Below the pieces are notes generated by a model. It did no database searches and was not told where the DNA came from. It saw nothing but the letters and a program-made list of their open reading frames with translations. From Guptibacillus hwajinpoensis (GTDB taxonomy: Bacteria > Bacillota > Bacilli > Bacillales > Guptibacillaceae), in NCBI RefSeq assembly GCF_029277305.1, contig NZ_CP119526.1: DNA of 64,000 nt; one strand, written 5' to 3'. The position numbers were made by a program, and so were the translations under genes. Shown piece by piece: positions 41,660 through 50,203 of the stretch (positions are counted from its first letter, which is position 1; the number at the start of each line of letters is the position of its first letter).

Positions 41660-42664
41660 ATGTTAAAGCATTTCAATAAAAGTCCAGTTTGGGTTCTCAT
41701 TAGTAGTGCTGCGCTTATTCTTTTGCCATTTGTTAACGACTCTAGAAGCCTAATGATTATGATCACGCAAATTTTTATCCTCGCCATTTTTGCAATGAGC
41801 TATGATTTGTTACTCGGCTATACTGGGATCGTTTCGTTTGGGCATGCGATGTTCTTTGGAATAGGTGCTTACTCAACAGGCGTGTTGCTTAGTCGATTCG
41901 AGCCAACCATGTTGTGGTTACTCGTTTCGATCGCGGTAGGAATGGTCGTTGCTGCAATCGTAAGTTACTTTGTAGGACTGCTAACGCTCAGGCTTAGTAA
42001 TCATTTTTACGCTATGCTAACCCTTGCGCTTGCTGGATTGTTTCTAGTAGTAGCGGAGAAATGGCGCTCTCTTACACTTGGAAATGATGGATTTACATTT
42101 AGGGTGCCGGATGTGATGAGAGATCGTCTTTCCTTTTACCTCATCTGTCTCATCTTAATGGTAGCTGTGTTCTTCTTTCTTATGAGATTAACGAATTCAC
42201 CGATGGGTAAAGTACTCCTGGCCGTACGAGAAAATGAAGCGCGTACCCAGTCACTTGGCTTTAAAACAATCCATTACAAGTTAATTTCGAGTGTGGTTGC
42301 TGGTGTGATCGCCAGCCTTTCAGGTTCTTTGTATGTGCTGTCGCTTAGATTTGTTAACACGAGTGTGTTTGCGCTTGATGTTACTCTTGACGCGCTTTTG
42401 ATGACAATTCTCGGCGGTGTTGGAACGTTGATCGGTCCTATTATCGGAGCGGCTATAATTGAGGTGTCTCACCACTGGTTAAGCGAGCTTGGAAAGTCAT
42501 ATGTCATTTTTGAGCGCTGGATCATCTTCTTTGGAATCTTGTATATTCTAGCAGTTATGTTCTTTCCAAAAGGAATTGTTGGAACGGTTAAAGAGATAAG
42601 GTGGAAGAAAAAACGTCCTTCGAAGGTAGAGACCAATAACAAGAATAAGCGAATCGCAGGGTAG
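41660..42664 (+). CDS. livM: Branched-chain-type ABC permease, LivM-like
   Basis: A 334-residue permease with nine or ten helices. SYDLLLGYTGIVSFGHAMFF is the LivM signature; VRENEARTQSLGFKTIHYKL is the coupling loop; GGVGTLIGPIIGAA is also conserved. ATG 41660 follows AAAGGGGTGA; an earlier in-frame ATG overlaps livH. The tail KKKRPSKVETNNKNKRIAG is basic and cytosolic. Confidence 0.93.
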   Translation: MLKHFNKSPVWVLISSAALILLPFVNDSRSLMIMITQIFILAIFAMSYDLLLGYTGIVSFGHAMFFGIGAYSTGVLLSRFEPTMLWLLVSIAVGMVVAAIVSYFVGLLTLRLSNHFYAMLTLALAGLFLVVAEKWRSLTLGNDGFTFRVPDVMRDRLSFYLICLILMVAVFFFLMRLTNSPMGKVLLAVRENEARTQSLGFKTIHYKLISSVVAGVIASLSGSLYVLSLRFVNTSVFALDVTLDALLMTILGGVGTLIGPIIGAAIIEVSHHWLSELGKSYVIFERWIIFFGILYILAVMFFPKGIVGTVKEIRWKKKRPSKVETNNKNKRIAG

Positions 42665-42672
42665 GTGAAGTA

Positions 42673-43695
42673 ATGAGTATAGGTGTCGTCAGTACAGGAG
42701 TTTACATTCCAGAAACGTATATCACTGGTCAAGAGATTGCTGAAAAAGCGAATCTTCCAATTGCTGTAGTGGAAACAAAGTTGGGTATTAAACGAAAAGC
42801 AGTTCCTGGTCAAGATGATCACACGTGTGAAATGGGAATTAGAGCTGCAGAAAGGGCACTAAAAGAAGCTGGAATGACAGGGAAAGACATCGATCTTGTG
42901 ATTTATATTGGAGAAGAATACAAAGAGTATCCGCTGTGGACTGCAGCACTTAAGACCCAGGAAGCGATCGGGGCCCACCATGCTTGGGGATTTGATACGG
43001 CGCTTAGGTGCGGGACGACGATCATGGCTCTGAAACTTGCGAAAAGCTTGATGTTAACTGACGACGATATCAAAACCGTCCTTCTCGCAGGTGGTTATCG
43101 AAATGGGGACTTTATCGATTACTCGAATGAACGAACTCGCTTTATGTTGAACCTTGGAGCAGGCGGAGGCGCACTTATTTTACAAAAAGGTAATAACAAA
43201 AACATGCTTTTAGAGTCTCATATCATGACTGATGGCTCTTTCTCGGAGGACGTTGTCGTTACAGCAGGTGGTACGAAAAATCCGATTACAATTCGTGAGC
43301 TAGAATTAGGCACTAATCGACTAGATGTCATTGATCCTGTAGGAATGAAGAAACGCCTTGAGCAAAAATCGATGGATAACTTCTTGTCCGTTATTCGAAA
43401 ATCTCTTCATAAGAGTGGAAAAGAAGAGAGTGATATTTCATATGTTGCGATGCTACATATGAAGAAATCAGCACATGACTTTGTTTTGCGAAAACTAGGC
43501 TTAACCGAAAATCATTCCATTTACTTAGAAGAATACGGGCATATTGGTCAGATCGATCAGATTCTATCATTAAAGTTGGCGGAGGAGCGAGGGAAAATTA
43601 AATCAGGAGACGTTGTTGTGCTAGTATCAGCGGGAATTGGGTATGCCTGGGGAGCGACAACAATGATCTGGGGAACCGAGGAGGGATTAACGTGA
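42673..43695 (+). CDS. Atypical KAS III-like (thiolase superfamily) enzyme
   Basis: A 340-residue thiolase-fold protein. The nucleophile is Cys113 in DTALRCGTTIMALKLA. The first catalytic His is His262 in AMLHMKKSAHDF. At the place where KAS III has the Asn of YGNTSAA, this protein reads YGHIGQIDQ, with His290. Classical FabH therefore is excluded; the branch with G-H-x-G-x-x-D occurs with CoA ligases in bacilli and lacks a settled reaction. It may condense or cleave acyl-CoA made by the ligase at the end of the operon. Confidence 0.78.
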   Translation: MSIGVVSTGVYIPETYITGQEIAEKANLPIAVVETKLGIKRKAVPGQDDHTCEMGIRAAERALKEAGMTGKDIDLVIYIGEEYKEYPLWTAALKTQEAIGAHHAWGFDTALRCGTTIMALKLAKSLMLTDDDIKTVLLAGGYRNGDFIDYSNERTRFMLNLGAGGGALILQKGNNKNMLLESHIMTDGSFSEDVVVTAGGTKNPITIRELELGTNRLDVIDPVGMKKRLEQKSMDNFLSVIRKSLHKSGKEESDISYVAMLHMKKSAHDFVLRKLGLTENHSIYLEEYGHIGQIDQILSLKLAEERGKIKSGDVVVLVSAGIGYAWGATTMIWGTEEGLT

Positions 43696-44600
43696 TTACA
43701 ATACCAACCGTTAAAAAAATTCAGCTTTCGAATGGCGAAGAAATGGGATATAGAAAACGAGACGGTGGAGAGGAAACGATTCTACTAGTTCATGGGAATA
43801 TGACTTCATCCACACATTGGGATCTTTTTTTCGAGACGTTCTCAGAAGCTTATACGCTCATTGCAATCGATATGAGGGGATTCGGTGAATCCTCCTATAA
43901 GAAAAGGATTAATTCCATTCAGGATTTTGCAGAAGACCTGAAGCTATTTGTGGATGAGATGAACTTAAAGAATTTCTCGTTAATTGGGTGGTCTACTGGT
44001 GGGGCAGTTTGTATGCAGTTTGAAACACAATACCCAGGTTATTGCGAAAAGCTCGTTCTTGTTGGTTCTGCATCGACAAGAGGCTATCCATTCTTTGCGA
44101 CGCATTCGGACGGTACACCGAACTTAGATCAAAGGTTAGAAACCATTGAAGAAGTGGAGAAAGATCCAACAAGAACAATACCAATACAACAAGCTTATGA
44201 TACGAATAATCGCGATCTTCTTAAAACCATTTGGAATTCGCTTATTTATACCCATCACAAACCTAGCGAGACCAAATACGATGCGTATGTCGATGATATG
44301 AGAACACAGCGAAATCTTGCGGATGTTTACCACGCTTTAAATACCTTTAATATTAGTTCTGTTCATAACGGGCTTTCTAATGGAACAAATCAGGCTCGGA
44401 ATATCTCTATTCCTGTACTTGTTCTAAGAGGTGAGCACGATCTTGTTATTAGTAAGAAAATGGCCGAGGAGATCATAGAGGATCTAGGTGAAAACGCAAC
44501 GTTCAAAGAACTACGTGAATCTGGTCACTCTCCTTTTGTTGACGATATTGAACAATTGAATGTGATCATTGCTGATTTTCTTAAAGAATGGCTATGTTAA
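43692..44600 (+). CDS. Alpha/beta hydrolase
   Basis: A 302-residue cytosolic hydrolase starting at a GTG that overlaps the previous stop (GTGA), after GAGGAGGG. The oxyanion region is LVHGNMTSSTHWD, the nucleophile elbow GWSTGG (about Ser99), the acid GEHDLV and the base ESGHSPF. It probably hydrolyses an ester, thioester or C-C bond of a pathway intermediate, or removes the alcohol part of an imported ester. The stop codon lies inside the large inverted-repeat element. Confidence 0.88.
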   Translation: MITIPTVKKIQLSNGEEMGYRKRDGGEETILLVHGNMTSSTHWDLFFETFSEAYTLIAIDMRGFGESSYKKRINSIQDFAEDLKLFVDEMNLKNFSLIGWSTGGAVCMQFETQYPGYCEKLVLVGSASTRGYPFFATHSDGTPNLDQRLETIEEVEKDPTRTIPIQQAYDTNNRDLLKTIWNSLIYTHHKPSETKYDAYVDDMRTQRNLADVYHALNTFNISSVHNGLSNGTNQARNISIPVLVLRGEHDLVISKKMAEEIIEDLGENATFKELRESGHSPFVDDIEQLNVIIADFLKEWLC

Positions 44601-44741
44601 CTCATATTGTTGATTTCTCGATTTTTGGCTCATTCGAGTGAAACCTTAGTTTCACTCGCCTGAGCAAATGAATTTGCTCGAAGCGATTGGTCACCGCAGT
44701 GCGTAAATGAGCCCAAAATCAACATTGTTCATTAACATAGC
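44591..44741. repeat. 151-nt nested inverted-repeat element inside the operon
   Basis: The outer arms GCTATGTTAA (44591-44600) and TTAACATAGC (44732-44741) are perfect. Next come TGTTGATTT/AAATCAACA and GGCTCATT/AATGAGCC. Inside are GAGTGAAAC-CTTA-GTTTCACTC and GAGCAAA-TGAA-TTTGCTC. The RNA would fold as a long stem ending in a multi-branch head. It lies between the hydrolase and SDR genes and includes the hydrolase stop. It resembles bcr/MITE-type elements of bacilli. Confidence 0.75.
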
Positions 44742-44763
44742 CTAAAGAATAGGAGTGGACTGG

Positions 44764-45504
44764 ATGAGGCTTCAAAGTAAGGTAGCTGTAATCACAGGTG
44801 GTGCGAACGGGATTGGTTTTGCAGCAACGGAACGTTTTGCTCAAGAAGGTGCTCAGGTTTCGATCGTAGATTTTAACGAAGAACTAGGAAGGCAGAAAGC
44901 TGAAGAGCTTCAGTCAGAAGGATATCACGTTAAGTTCTTTCGTCTAAATGTTGCTAATGAACAAGACGTTCAACATACGATGAAAGAAATTGCAGATGTC
45001 TATGGCAGAATTGATATTCTCGTTAACAATGCCGGAATAACAAAAGATAGCATGCTTCATAAGATGAGCAGTGAAGATTTTAAGAAAGTGATGGATGTAA
45101 ACGTGAATGGCGTCTTCTATTGTGCTCAGGCAGCTATGCCTTATATGGTCAAACAGGGCAAAGGTAAAATTATCAATACCTCCTCAGTGAGTGGTGTGTA
45201 TGGAAATGTCGGTCAGACAAATTATGCAGCTGCTAAGGCGGCGGTTATTGGTATGACGAAAACGTGGGCAAAGGAATTAGGAAGCAAAGGGATTAACGTG
45301 AACGCTGTGGTCCCTGGCTTTACTGAAACAGGGATGGTAGCCGCTGTACCTGAGAAAGTGATTGAAAAGATGGTTGCAATGGTTCCTGTAAAGCGACTTG
45401 GCAAACCAGAAGACATAGCGAATGCGTATGTATTTCTCGCGAGTGATGAATCCGATTATGTTAATGGAACTGCTCTTCACGTTGATGGAGGCATTATGAT
45501 GTAG
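44764..45504 (+). CDS. SDR family 3-oxoacyl reductase-like dehydrogenase
   Basis: A 246-residue NAD(P)-dependent enzyme of FabG type and length. ATG 44764 follows AGGAGTGG. It has the cofactor motif TGGANGIG (residues 12-19), NNAG, catalytic Ser and YxxxK in NTSSVSGVYGNVGQTNYAAAKA, and the C-terminal VDGGIMM. It would reduce or oxidise a 3-oxo/3-hydroxyacyl intermediate. In this operon a catabolic beta-oxidation-like step is more likely than fatty-acid synthesis. Confidence 0.9.
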   Translation: MRLQSKVAVITGGANGIGFAATERFAQEGAQVSIVDFNEELGRQKAEELQSEGYHVKFFRLNVANEQDVQHTMKEIADVYGRIDILVNNAGITKDSMLHKMSSEDFKKVMDVNVNGVFYCAQAAMPYMVKQGKGKIINTSSVSGVYGNVGQTNYAAAKAAVIGMTKTWAKELGSKGINVNAVVPGFTETGMVAAVPEKVIEKMVAMVPVKRLGKPEDIANAYVFLASDESDYVNGTALHVDGGIMM

Positions 45505-45548
45505 TGATTTAATTATTCATCCATTTTGTGATGAGGAGATGAAGCGAA

Positions 45549-47048
45549 GTGGAACTTGACTGGATTGAACGAAGAGCAGGTCTCTTTCCGGATACGATTG
45601 CGTTGATTGATGGAACTACACGTGAAGAGTGGACATATAAACAGTTGAATGAGAAAGCCATACGCTGGGGAGCGTATTTCCACGAGAATGCTGTAGGAAA
45701 AGGAGATCGAGTACTAGTAGTAGCTCATAATTCTCCAAAAATGATTGAAGTGTTATTTGCTTGTCAGAAGCTTGGAGCGATTTTTGTTCCCCTAAACTGG
45801 CGGCTTTCTGGTCAGGAACTTGCAGAACAAATCGAACACGCAGAACCAGCTCTTCTTTTATTTGATGAATATACAGAAGAACTCGTTTCCGAGTGTGTTG
45901 ATAAAAAAATCAAATGCGTTTCTTTTCAAGATCAGTATTTAATTGAACAGAATGATCCTATGTTGCCTACGATAGAAATGACAGAAGAGGATCCGTGGAT
46001 GATGATTTATACAGGGGGTACGACAGGGAAATCAAAAGGCGCGATCCTTTCTTATCGTTCAGTTAATTGGAATGCTTACAATACTATAATTAGCTGGGGC
46101 TTGTCTCATAAGGATACAACGGTAACATATCTGCCGATGTTTCATACTGGAGGACTTAATGCGTTATCACTCCCAGTCCTAATGGCTGGAGGGAAAGTAA
46201 TTGTAGCAAATAAGTTCTCACCAGACGAGGCGATGGAACTGTTGCACGAATTTGAATGTACAATCGTTCTATTTGTGCCAACGATGTACCATATGATTGT
46301 AACGGACAATAACTTTGAAAGGTATCCCTTTGCATCTGTGAACGCGTTCTTATCTGGCGGTGCACCTTGTCCAGAATTGATCTACGAAAGATTCAGAGAA
46401 CGTGGGCTCCCTTTTAAAGAAGGATATGGATTAACTGAAGCTGGTCCTAATAATTTCTATATCCACCCAAAACAATCTGCGATAAAGAGAGGATCTATTG
46501 GAAAACCCATGTTATTTAATGATGTGAAGATCGTTGACGAAAACGGCATGGTTGTTGGAAGTGGCAAAGTTGGTGAACTGTTAATTAGAGGTAAGCATGT
46601 GTTCAAGGAGTATTTCCGAAATGACGAAGCAACGAAAAAGACACTACAAGGTGGATGGCTTCATACGGGTGATATGGCGAAGTGTGATGAAGATGGGGAT
46701 TACTACATTGTAGGTAGAAAAAAAGAAATGATTATTTCCGGAGGTGAGAATATTTATCCGGCCGAGATCGAAAATATCCTTCTTCGTCACCCTGATGTGG
46801 ATGAAGCTGCGATTGTTGGGTTTGAGGATAAAAAATGGGGCCAGAAGCCAGTTGCCTTTGTTGCTTCAAAAAATTCGGTAGATGTTGCTTGTCTAGAAGT
46901 GTTTATGAAGCAATCTCTTGCTACTTATAAAGTACCAAAGGAGATCATTCTGATTACTGAATTACCTAAGACGCCTGTAGGGAAAATTGATAGAAACAAG
47001 CTAGTGAGCTGTTCATATGGAAGTAAGACCTTACAAATCGATACGTAG
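45549..47048 (+). CDS. AMP-binding acyl-CoA ligase
   Basis: A 499-residue ANL-family enzyme. The P-loop is MIYTGGTTGKSKG (about residues 153-165), followed by EGYGLTEAGPNNF, the adenylate-binding TGD in GGWLHTGDMA, and the hinge/lysine motif KKEMIISGGENIYPAEIE; the catalytic C-terminal lysine is in TPVGKIDRNKL. It activates a carboxylic acid to acyl-AMP and then to acyl-CoA. GTG start after GAGGAGATG. As last gene of the cluster it would convert the imported acid to its CoA ester; chain type is not predictable. Confidence 0.9.
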   Translation: MELDWIERRAGLFPDTIALIDGTTREEWTYKQLNEKAIRWGAYFHENAVGKGDRVLVVAHNSPKMIEVLFACQKLGAIFVPLNWRLSGQELAEQIEHAEPALLLFDEYTEELVSECVDKKIKCVSFQDQYLIEQNDPMLPTIEMTEEDPWMMIYTGGTTGKSKGAILSYRSVNWNAYNTIISWGLSHKDTTVTYLPMFHTGGLNALSLPVLMAGGKVIVANKFSPDEAMELLHEFECTIVLFVPTMYHMIVTDNNFERYPFASVNAFLSGGAPCPELIYERFRERGLPFKEGYGLTEAGPNNFYIHPKQSAIKRGSIGKPMLFNDVKIVDENGMVVGSGKVGELLIRGKHVFKEYFRNDEATKKTLQGGWLHTGDMAKCDEDGDYYIVGRKKEMIISGGENIYPAEIENILLRHPDVDEAAIVGFEDKKWGQKPVAFVASKNSVDVACLEVFMKQSLATYKVPKEIILITELPKTPVGKIDRNKLVSCSYGSKTLQIDT

Positions 47049-47344
47049 TGACGCTCTAGTTGAAGCGAATCCAGATGATCACAAATGAGGGGGAAACATT
47101 TAAGAAGACTATTGAAGCTTGGAAATCACGTGGTATTAGCAGTTAGATTTTATACCAAAACAACTGCTAATCTCACTTTTTTCTATGACGATTATGACAC
47201 TTGTAGAGGATACCATTCCTTTACAAGTTTTTTAAGTTAATTTGTGTTTTGTGATCAAAGCTGAAAACGAAGGTGTTTTCACCCTCAAGAATTTTAAAGC
47301 AGTATGAGAGTTTTTTTATTGTTGCTACATGAGTGGGTTAATTT
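47049..47344. other. Gene-free spacer after the catabolic operon
   Basis: No gene is supported. A weak pairing AACTGCTAAT/ATTAGCAGTT straddles 47140-47175 (GTATTAGCAGTTAG … AACTGCTAATCTCAC) with TTTTTTC after it, a plausible terminator of the operon. The rest leads into the repeat at 47345. Confidence 0.45.
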
Positions 47345-47450
47345 CCGCTCCTATCCGCTTTCCGTGGGCCGGGCGGTGAGCCTCCTCGTTGCTCCTGCGG
47401 GGTCTCATCTGTCCCGCTAGTTCCGCAGGAGTCGAGCATCCTTCCGCTCA
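47345..47450. repeat. Bacillaceae intergenic GC-rich repeat
   Basis: A GC-rich block in AT-rich DNA with CCGCTTTCCGTGGGC, GGCGGTGAGCCTCCTCG, CTCCTGCGGGGTCTCA and CCGCAGGAGTCGAGC. CTCCTGCGG (47392-47400) pairs with CCGCAGGAG (47423-47431). This sequence type recurs in intergenic DNA of many bacilli. Outer flanks ATTGTTGCT and AGCAACAAT (about 47319 and 47484) are inverted, so the full unit may be about 175 bp. Confidence 0.75.
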
Positions 47451-47522
47451 AATCTGCTAATTGTGGTTTTTTATTTGTTTCAAAAGCAACAATCTTTTAG
47501 AAAAGAGCCTAATAAATAAAGG

Positions 47523-47578
47523 TTGAATATCGACACTAATGTCGTTATAATAAAATTAACAAAACGACATTAGTGTCG
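47523..47578 (+). promoter_or_regulatory. Promoter with two TetR-type operators for the MFS-TetR operon
   Basis: TTGAAT (47523-47528), 17 bp, TATAAT (47546-47551) is a good sigma-A promoter. CGACACTAATGTCG fills the spacer (47531-47544), and its exact reverse complement CGACATTAGTGTCG lies downstream (47565-47578). One site between -35 and -10 and one after the start is a tight repression layout for the TetR gene of the operon. Confidence 0.75.
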
Positions 47579-47595
47579 ATAAAGGGGTTGTTAGG

Positions 47596-48855
47596 GTGAA
47601 GGGGTTATTGAGAAACAAGGGGTATGTGACGTTGATGATGGCACAAACGATTTCGAGCATTGGAGACTGGTTGAGTATCGTTGCAATAATGACGCTTGTT
47701 GGGTTGAAGTGGAATGCCTCTCCAATGGAAGTGTCGTTCATTATCCTTTGTCTAGCACTTCCGATGGCGTTATTTGGACCTGTTGCTGGGACAGTAGCGG
47801 ATCGACTTAATCGGAAAGCTTTGATGGTTGTTTCTGACTTAGTCCGATCTGGTGTGATTCTAGTTCTTACCTATGCTGAATCCCTCTGGGTTGTGTATGT
47901 ATGTCTCATTACGGTTGGGCTGTTCTCGGCTGTTTTCATTCCTGCGAAGAATGGAGTGCTGAAGGAGCTTGTTGCCGATCACGATATGAGAAGCGCTATG
48001 GCAGTGACGTCGATGATTGATTCAAGTACAAAGGTGATCGGTCCTTTATTAAGTGGGATTCTAGTCGCAGCTTTAGGTGCACATCCTGTGTTTTTTATCG
48101 ATTCTGGTACGTTTCTGTTATCCGCGCTGTTACTCTTTTTGTTACCAAAAACGGTTCAAAGGGTTACGGAGAAGGCCGAACCTCATTCTTCTTTTAAAGA
48201 GGAGTTTATGGAAGGGATTCTGTTTATTAAATCCAAAGCACCTGTTCTTGTAGGACTGTTTTTTCTCGGCTTTAGTCTCCTCATTCTACAGCTCTCAGAC
48301 TCGCAGTTAATCGTATTAATTCGAGAGCTATCAGAGGCTTCACCTGATTTGTTTGGTTATCTCGTTGCTTCTTCTGGTGTTGGAATGTTTGTATCTGGAG
48401 TGATTCTTGCTAGGAAAACAGATTATAGACCTTTTTCTTTAATGCTACTTGGTGTTTGTGGAATCGGAATCAGCTTTGGTATGATGGCAATATTAACGTC
48501 TTATGATGTAGGACTATCGCTCCTTTGGGGTCCGGCCTTCGGATTGGTAGCTGGATTTTCGGCAAGTCTTGTTTTCGTTCCATTTCAAGCAACAGTCCAA
48601 GTAGATACGCCTGTTCAACTAACCGGAAGGGTTTTTGGTGTAGTGAACAGTGTGACCACAACCGCAACGATTATTGGTCCAATTCTTGGTGGATGGCTTT
48701 CAACTGTGATCGGTGTAATCCCGACGTTCTTGATTACCGCATCACTATTAATCCTTTTATCCTTTATTGGATTCGTAACAAAAAGCAAAATAGAGCGGAG
48801 GAAAGATCATGTCTCCAAAAGTAAGCAAGGAACACATGGAACAGCGCCGAGCTAA
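47596..48855 (+). CDS. MFS efflux transporter
   Basis: A 419-residue transporter with 12 helices of the MFS_3/enterobactin-exporter type. SIGDWLSIVAIMTLVGLKWN follows helix 1; the loop 2-3 motif is GTVADRLNRKALMVVSD; FGVVNSVTTTATIIGPILGG lies in helix 10-11. It starts at GTG after AAAGGGGTTG. It exports an unknown drug or metabolite using the proton gradient. Its 3' end overlaps the TetR gene by 47 bases, like YfiS-YfiR of B. subtilis in reverse role order. Confidence 0.88.
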   Translation: MKGLLRNKGYVTLMMAQTISSIGDWLSIVAIMTLVGLKWNASPMEVSFIILCLALPMALFGPVAGTVADRLNRKALMVVSDLVRSGVILVLTYAESLWVVYVCLITVGLFSAVFIPAKNGVLKELVADHDMRSAMAVTSMIDSSTKVIGPLLSGILVAALGAHPVFFIDSGTFLLSALLLFLLPKTVQRVTEKAEPHSSFKEEFMEGILFIKSKAPVLVGLFFLGFSLLILQLSDSQLIVLIRELSEASPDLFGYLVASSGVGMFVSGVILARKTDYRPFSLMLLGVCGIGISFGMMAILTSYDVGLSLLWGPAFGLVAGFSASLVFVPFQATVQVDTPVQLTGRVFGVVNSVTTTATIIGPILGGWLSTVIGVIPTFLITASLLILLSFIGFVTKSKIERRKDHVSKSKQGTHGTAPS

Positions 48856-49423
48856 CATATTAGAAGCAGCGAAGCGTGTTTTCATAGAGAATGGGTATGA
48901 GCGTGCTACGATGAAGCATGTGATGGATGAAGCAAATGTGAGCCGTGGTGGCTTGTATCAGTATTTCTCTAATAAAGAACAGCTGTATGAAGCGATTCTC
49001 GAAGAAGGTCTATCGAGAGCAGTTGAAGACAATGAATCACTGATGGGCGAAGTAGATTCACATTGGGATCTTCTACTTAAACGATTGTTCGGTGAGAAAA
49101 TGGAGCCGAATGATCGAATGGATCCACTAGCACCGAGTAATTTGGAATTCTTTATTACGGGTCGAAACGATGAACGACGTAGAGCGTATGGGGAGGAGCG
49201 TTACCAAATCGGTGTCAGGGTGTACGAGGATGTTATTAAAGCAGGGCAAGAAAGTGGCGAATTTAGTAGAAAGTACAAAAGTTCGACGCTCGCTCGTACC
49301 ATTGTCTCGTTTGTCGACGGCCTTGCGCTAGACTACGCGATACTATCAAAAGAGCAAATTCAGCTAAAAGAGCAATCTATTCTGTTTGTAGAGTACTTAA
49401 AAATGGCGCTTGATGTAAAGTGA
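48809..49423 (+). CDS. TetR-family repressor of the MFS operon
   Basis: A 204-residue regulator. The helix-turn-helix spans about residues 12-55 (RRANILEAAKRVFIENGYER, then MKHVMDEANVSRGGLYQYFS). The C-terminal ligand domain resembles YfiR/LmrA-type repressors. GGAGGAAAGATC precedes the ATG inside the MFS gene. The two palindromes in the operon promoter are its likely operators, giving drug-induced derepression. Confidence 0.9.
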   Translation: MSPKVSKEHMEQRRANILEAAKRVFIENGYERATMKHVMDEANVSRGGLYQYFSNKEQLYEAILEEGLSRAVEDNESLMGEVDSHWDLLLKRLFGEKMEPNDRMDPLAPSNLEFFITGRNDERRRAYGEERYQIGVRVYEDVIKAGQESGEFSRKYKSSTLARTIVSFVDGLALDYAILSKEQIQLKEQSILFVEYLKMALDVK

Positions 49424-49455
49424 TCTTTTAAAATAATTAGAACGGTGTTGTTTGC

Positions 49456-50103
49456 ATGGCTACAAAAATAAAGCTTGAGCAACCGAAAATACCCTCAATA
49501 CTTGAAGAAGGAACGTTTGGTGAAGTGAATCATGACGAAGAGTTACAAATGATGAATTGCATGATAACAGGTGAACATGTAATCGACCAGGAGCTTGATC
49601 ATGTCATAGTATCAAAAGTTATTTTCAAAAAGGTAACGTTTACGAATGCGACATTCCCTCAAATTGATATGGTTGATGTGATTTTCGATAATTGCAACCT
49701 CGCCAATGTGAGTTTTCAAGAAGGACTTATTCACCGTGTGACGTTTAAAGAATGCAAACTAATGGGGACGGATTTCTCTGAAGCGACATTAGGGAATGTG
49801 TCTTTCGCATCTTGCAAAGGGAACTTAAGTAGCTTTGTCGATGCGCGCCTTAAGCAAGTGAACTTTCTTCAAACGTCGTTACAAGGAGCAAATTTTCATC
49901 ATACCTTGTTCTCGAAAGTGGGCTTTTCGAATTGTGATCTACATGATGCGAATTTCTATGAAACGTCTTTAAGAGGTGTGGACATTAGCACATGTACATT
50001 TGAACGGATTCATTTAGATCTAGAGTGCCTTGAAGGGTGTAGCGTTTCTCCTGAGCAGGCGATTGGGTTTGCGAAGTTGCTCGGGGTGAAGGTAGTTGAG
50101 TAA
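49456..50103 (+). CDS. Pentapeptide repeat protein, Qnr-like
   Basis: A 215-residue right-handed quadrilateral beta-helix. Repeats of A(D/N)LXX type are seen from about residue 55 to 185 (VTFTNATF, CNLANVSF, CKLMGTDFSEATLGNVSF, TSLQGANFHHTLFSKVGF, CDLHDANF). Length and the terminal CLEGCSVSPEQAIGFAKLLG helix are as in Qnr proteins (about 218 residues), which shield DNA gyrase from quinolones. The ribosome site is weak. It follows the MFS/TetR pair, 32 bp away, and may be co-expressed. Gyrase protection is inferred. Confidence 0.78.
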   Translation: MATKIKLEQPKIPSILEEGTFGEVNHDEELQMMNCMITGEHVIDQELDHVIVSKVIFKKVTFTNATFPQIDMVDVIFDNCNLANVSFQEGLIHRVTFKECKLMGTDFSEATLGNVSFASCKGNLSSFVDARLKQVNFLQTSLQGANFHHTLFSKVGFSNCDLHDANFYETSLRGVDISTCTFERIHLDLECLEGCSVSPEQAIGFAKLLGVKVVE

Positions 50104-50203
50104 CTATGAGATCTTTACATAAGAAAAATAATTGTAACGAAAACGGGAATGATGATGGATGGTGCAAGTATAAATAGGTAGCATAAGAAGGTGGGATATT
50201 AAA

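Noticed and set aside
45222..45480. Overlapping antisense frames within the SDR gene
   Set aside because: They run opposite to a clear FabG-type gene and have no supporting features.
44764..45504. The SDR as the housekeeping fabG
   Set aside because: Length fits FabG, but the gene sits in a catabolic cluster without fabD, acpP or plsX, so the symbol was not assigned.
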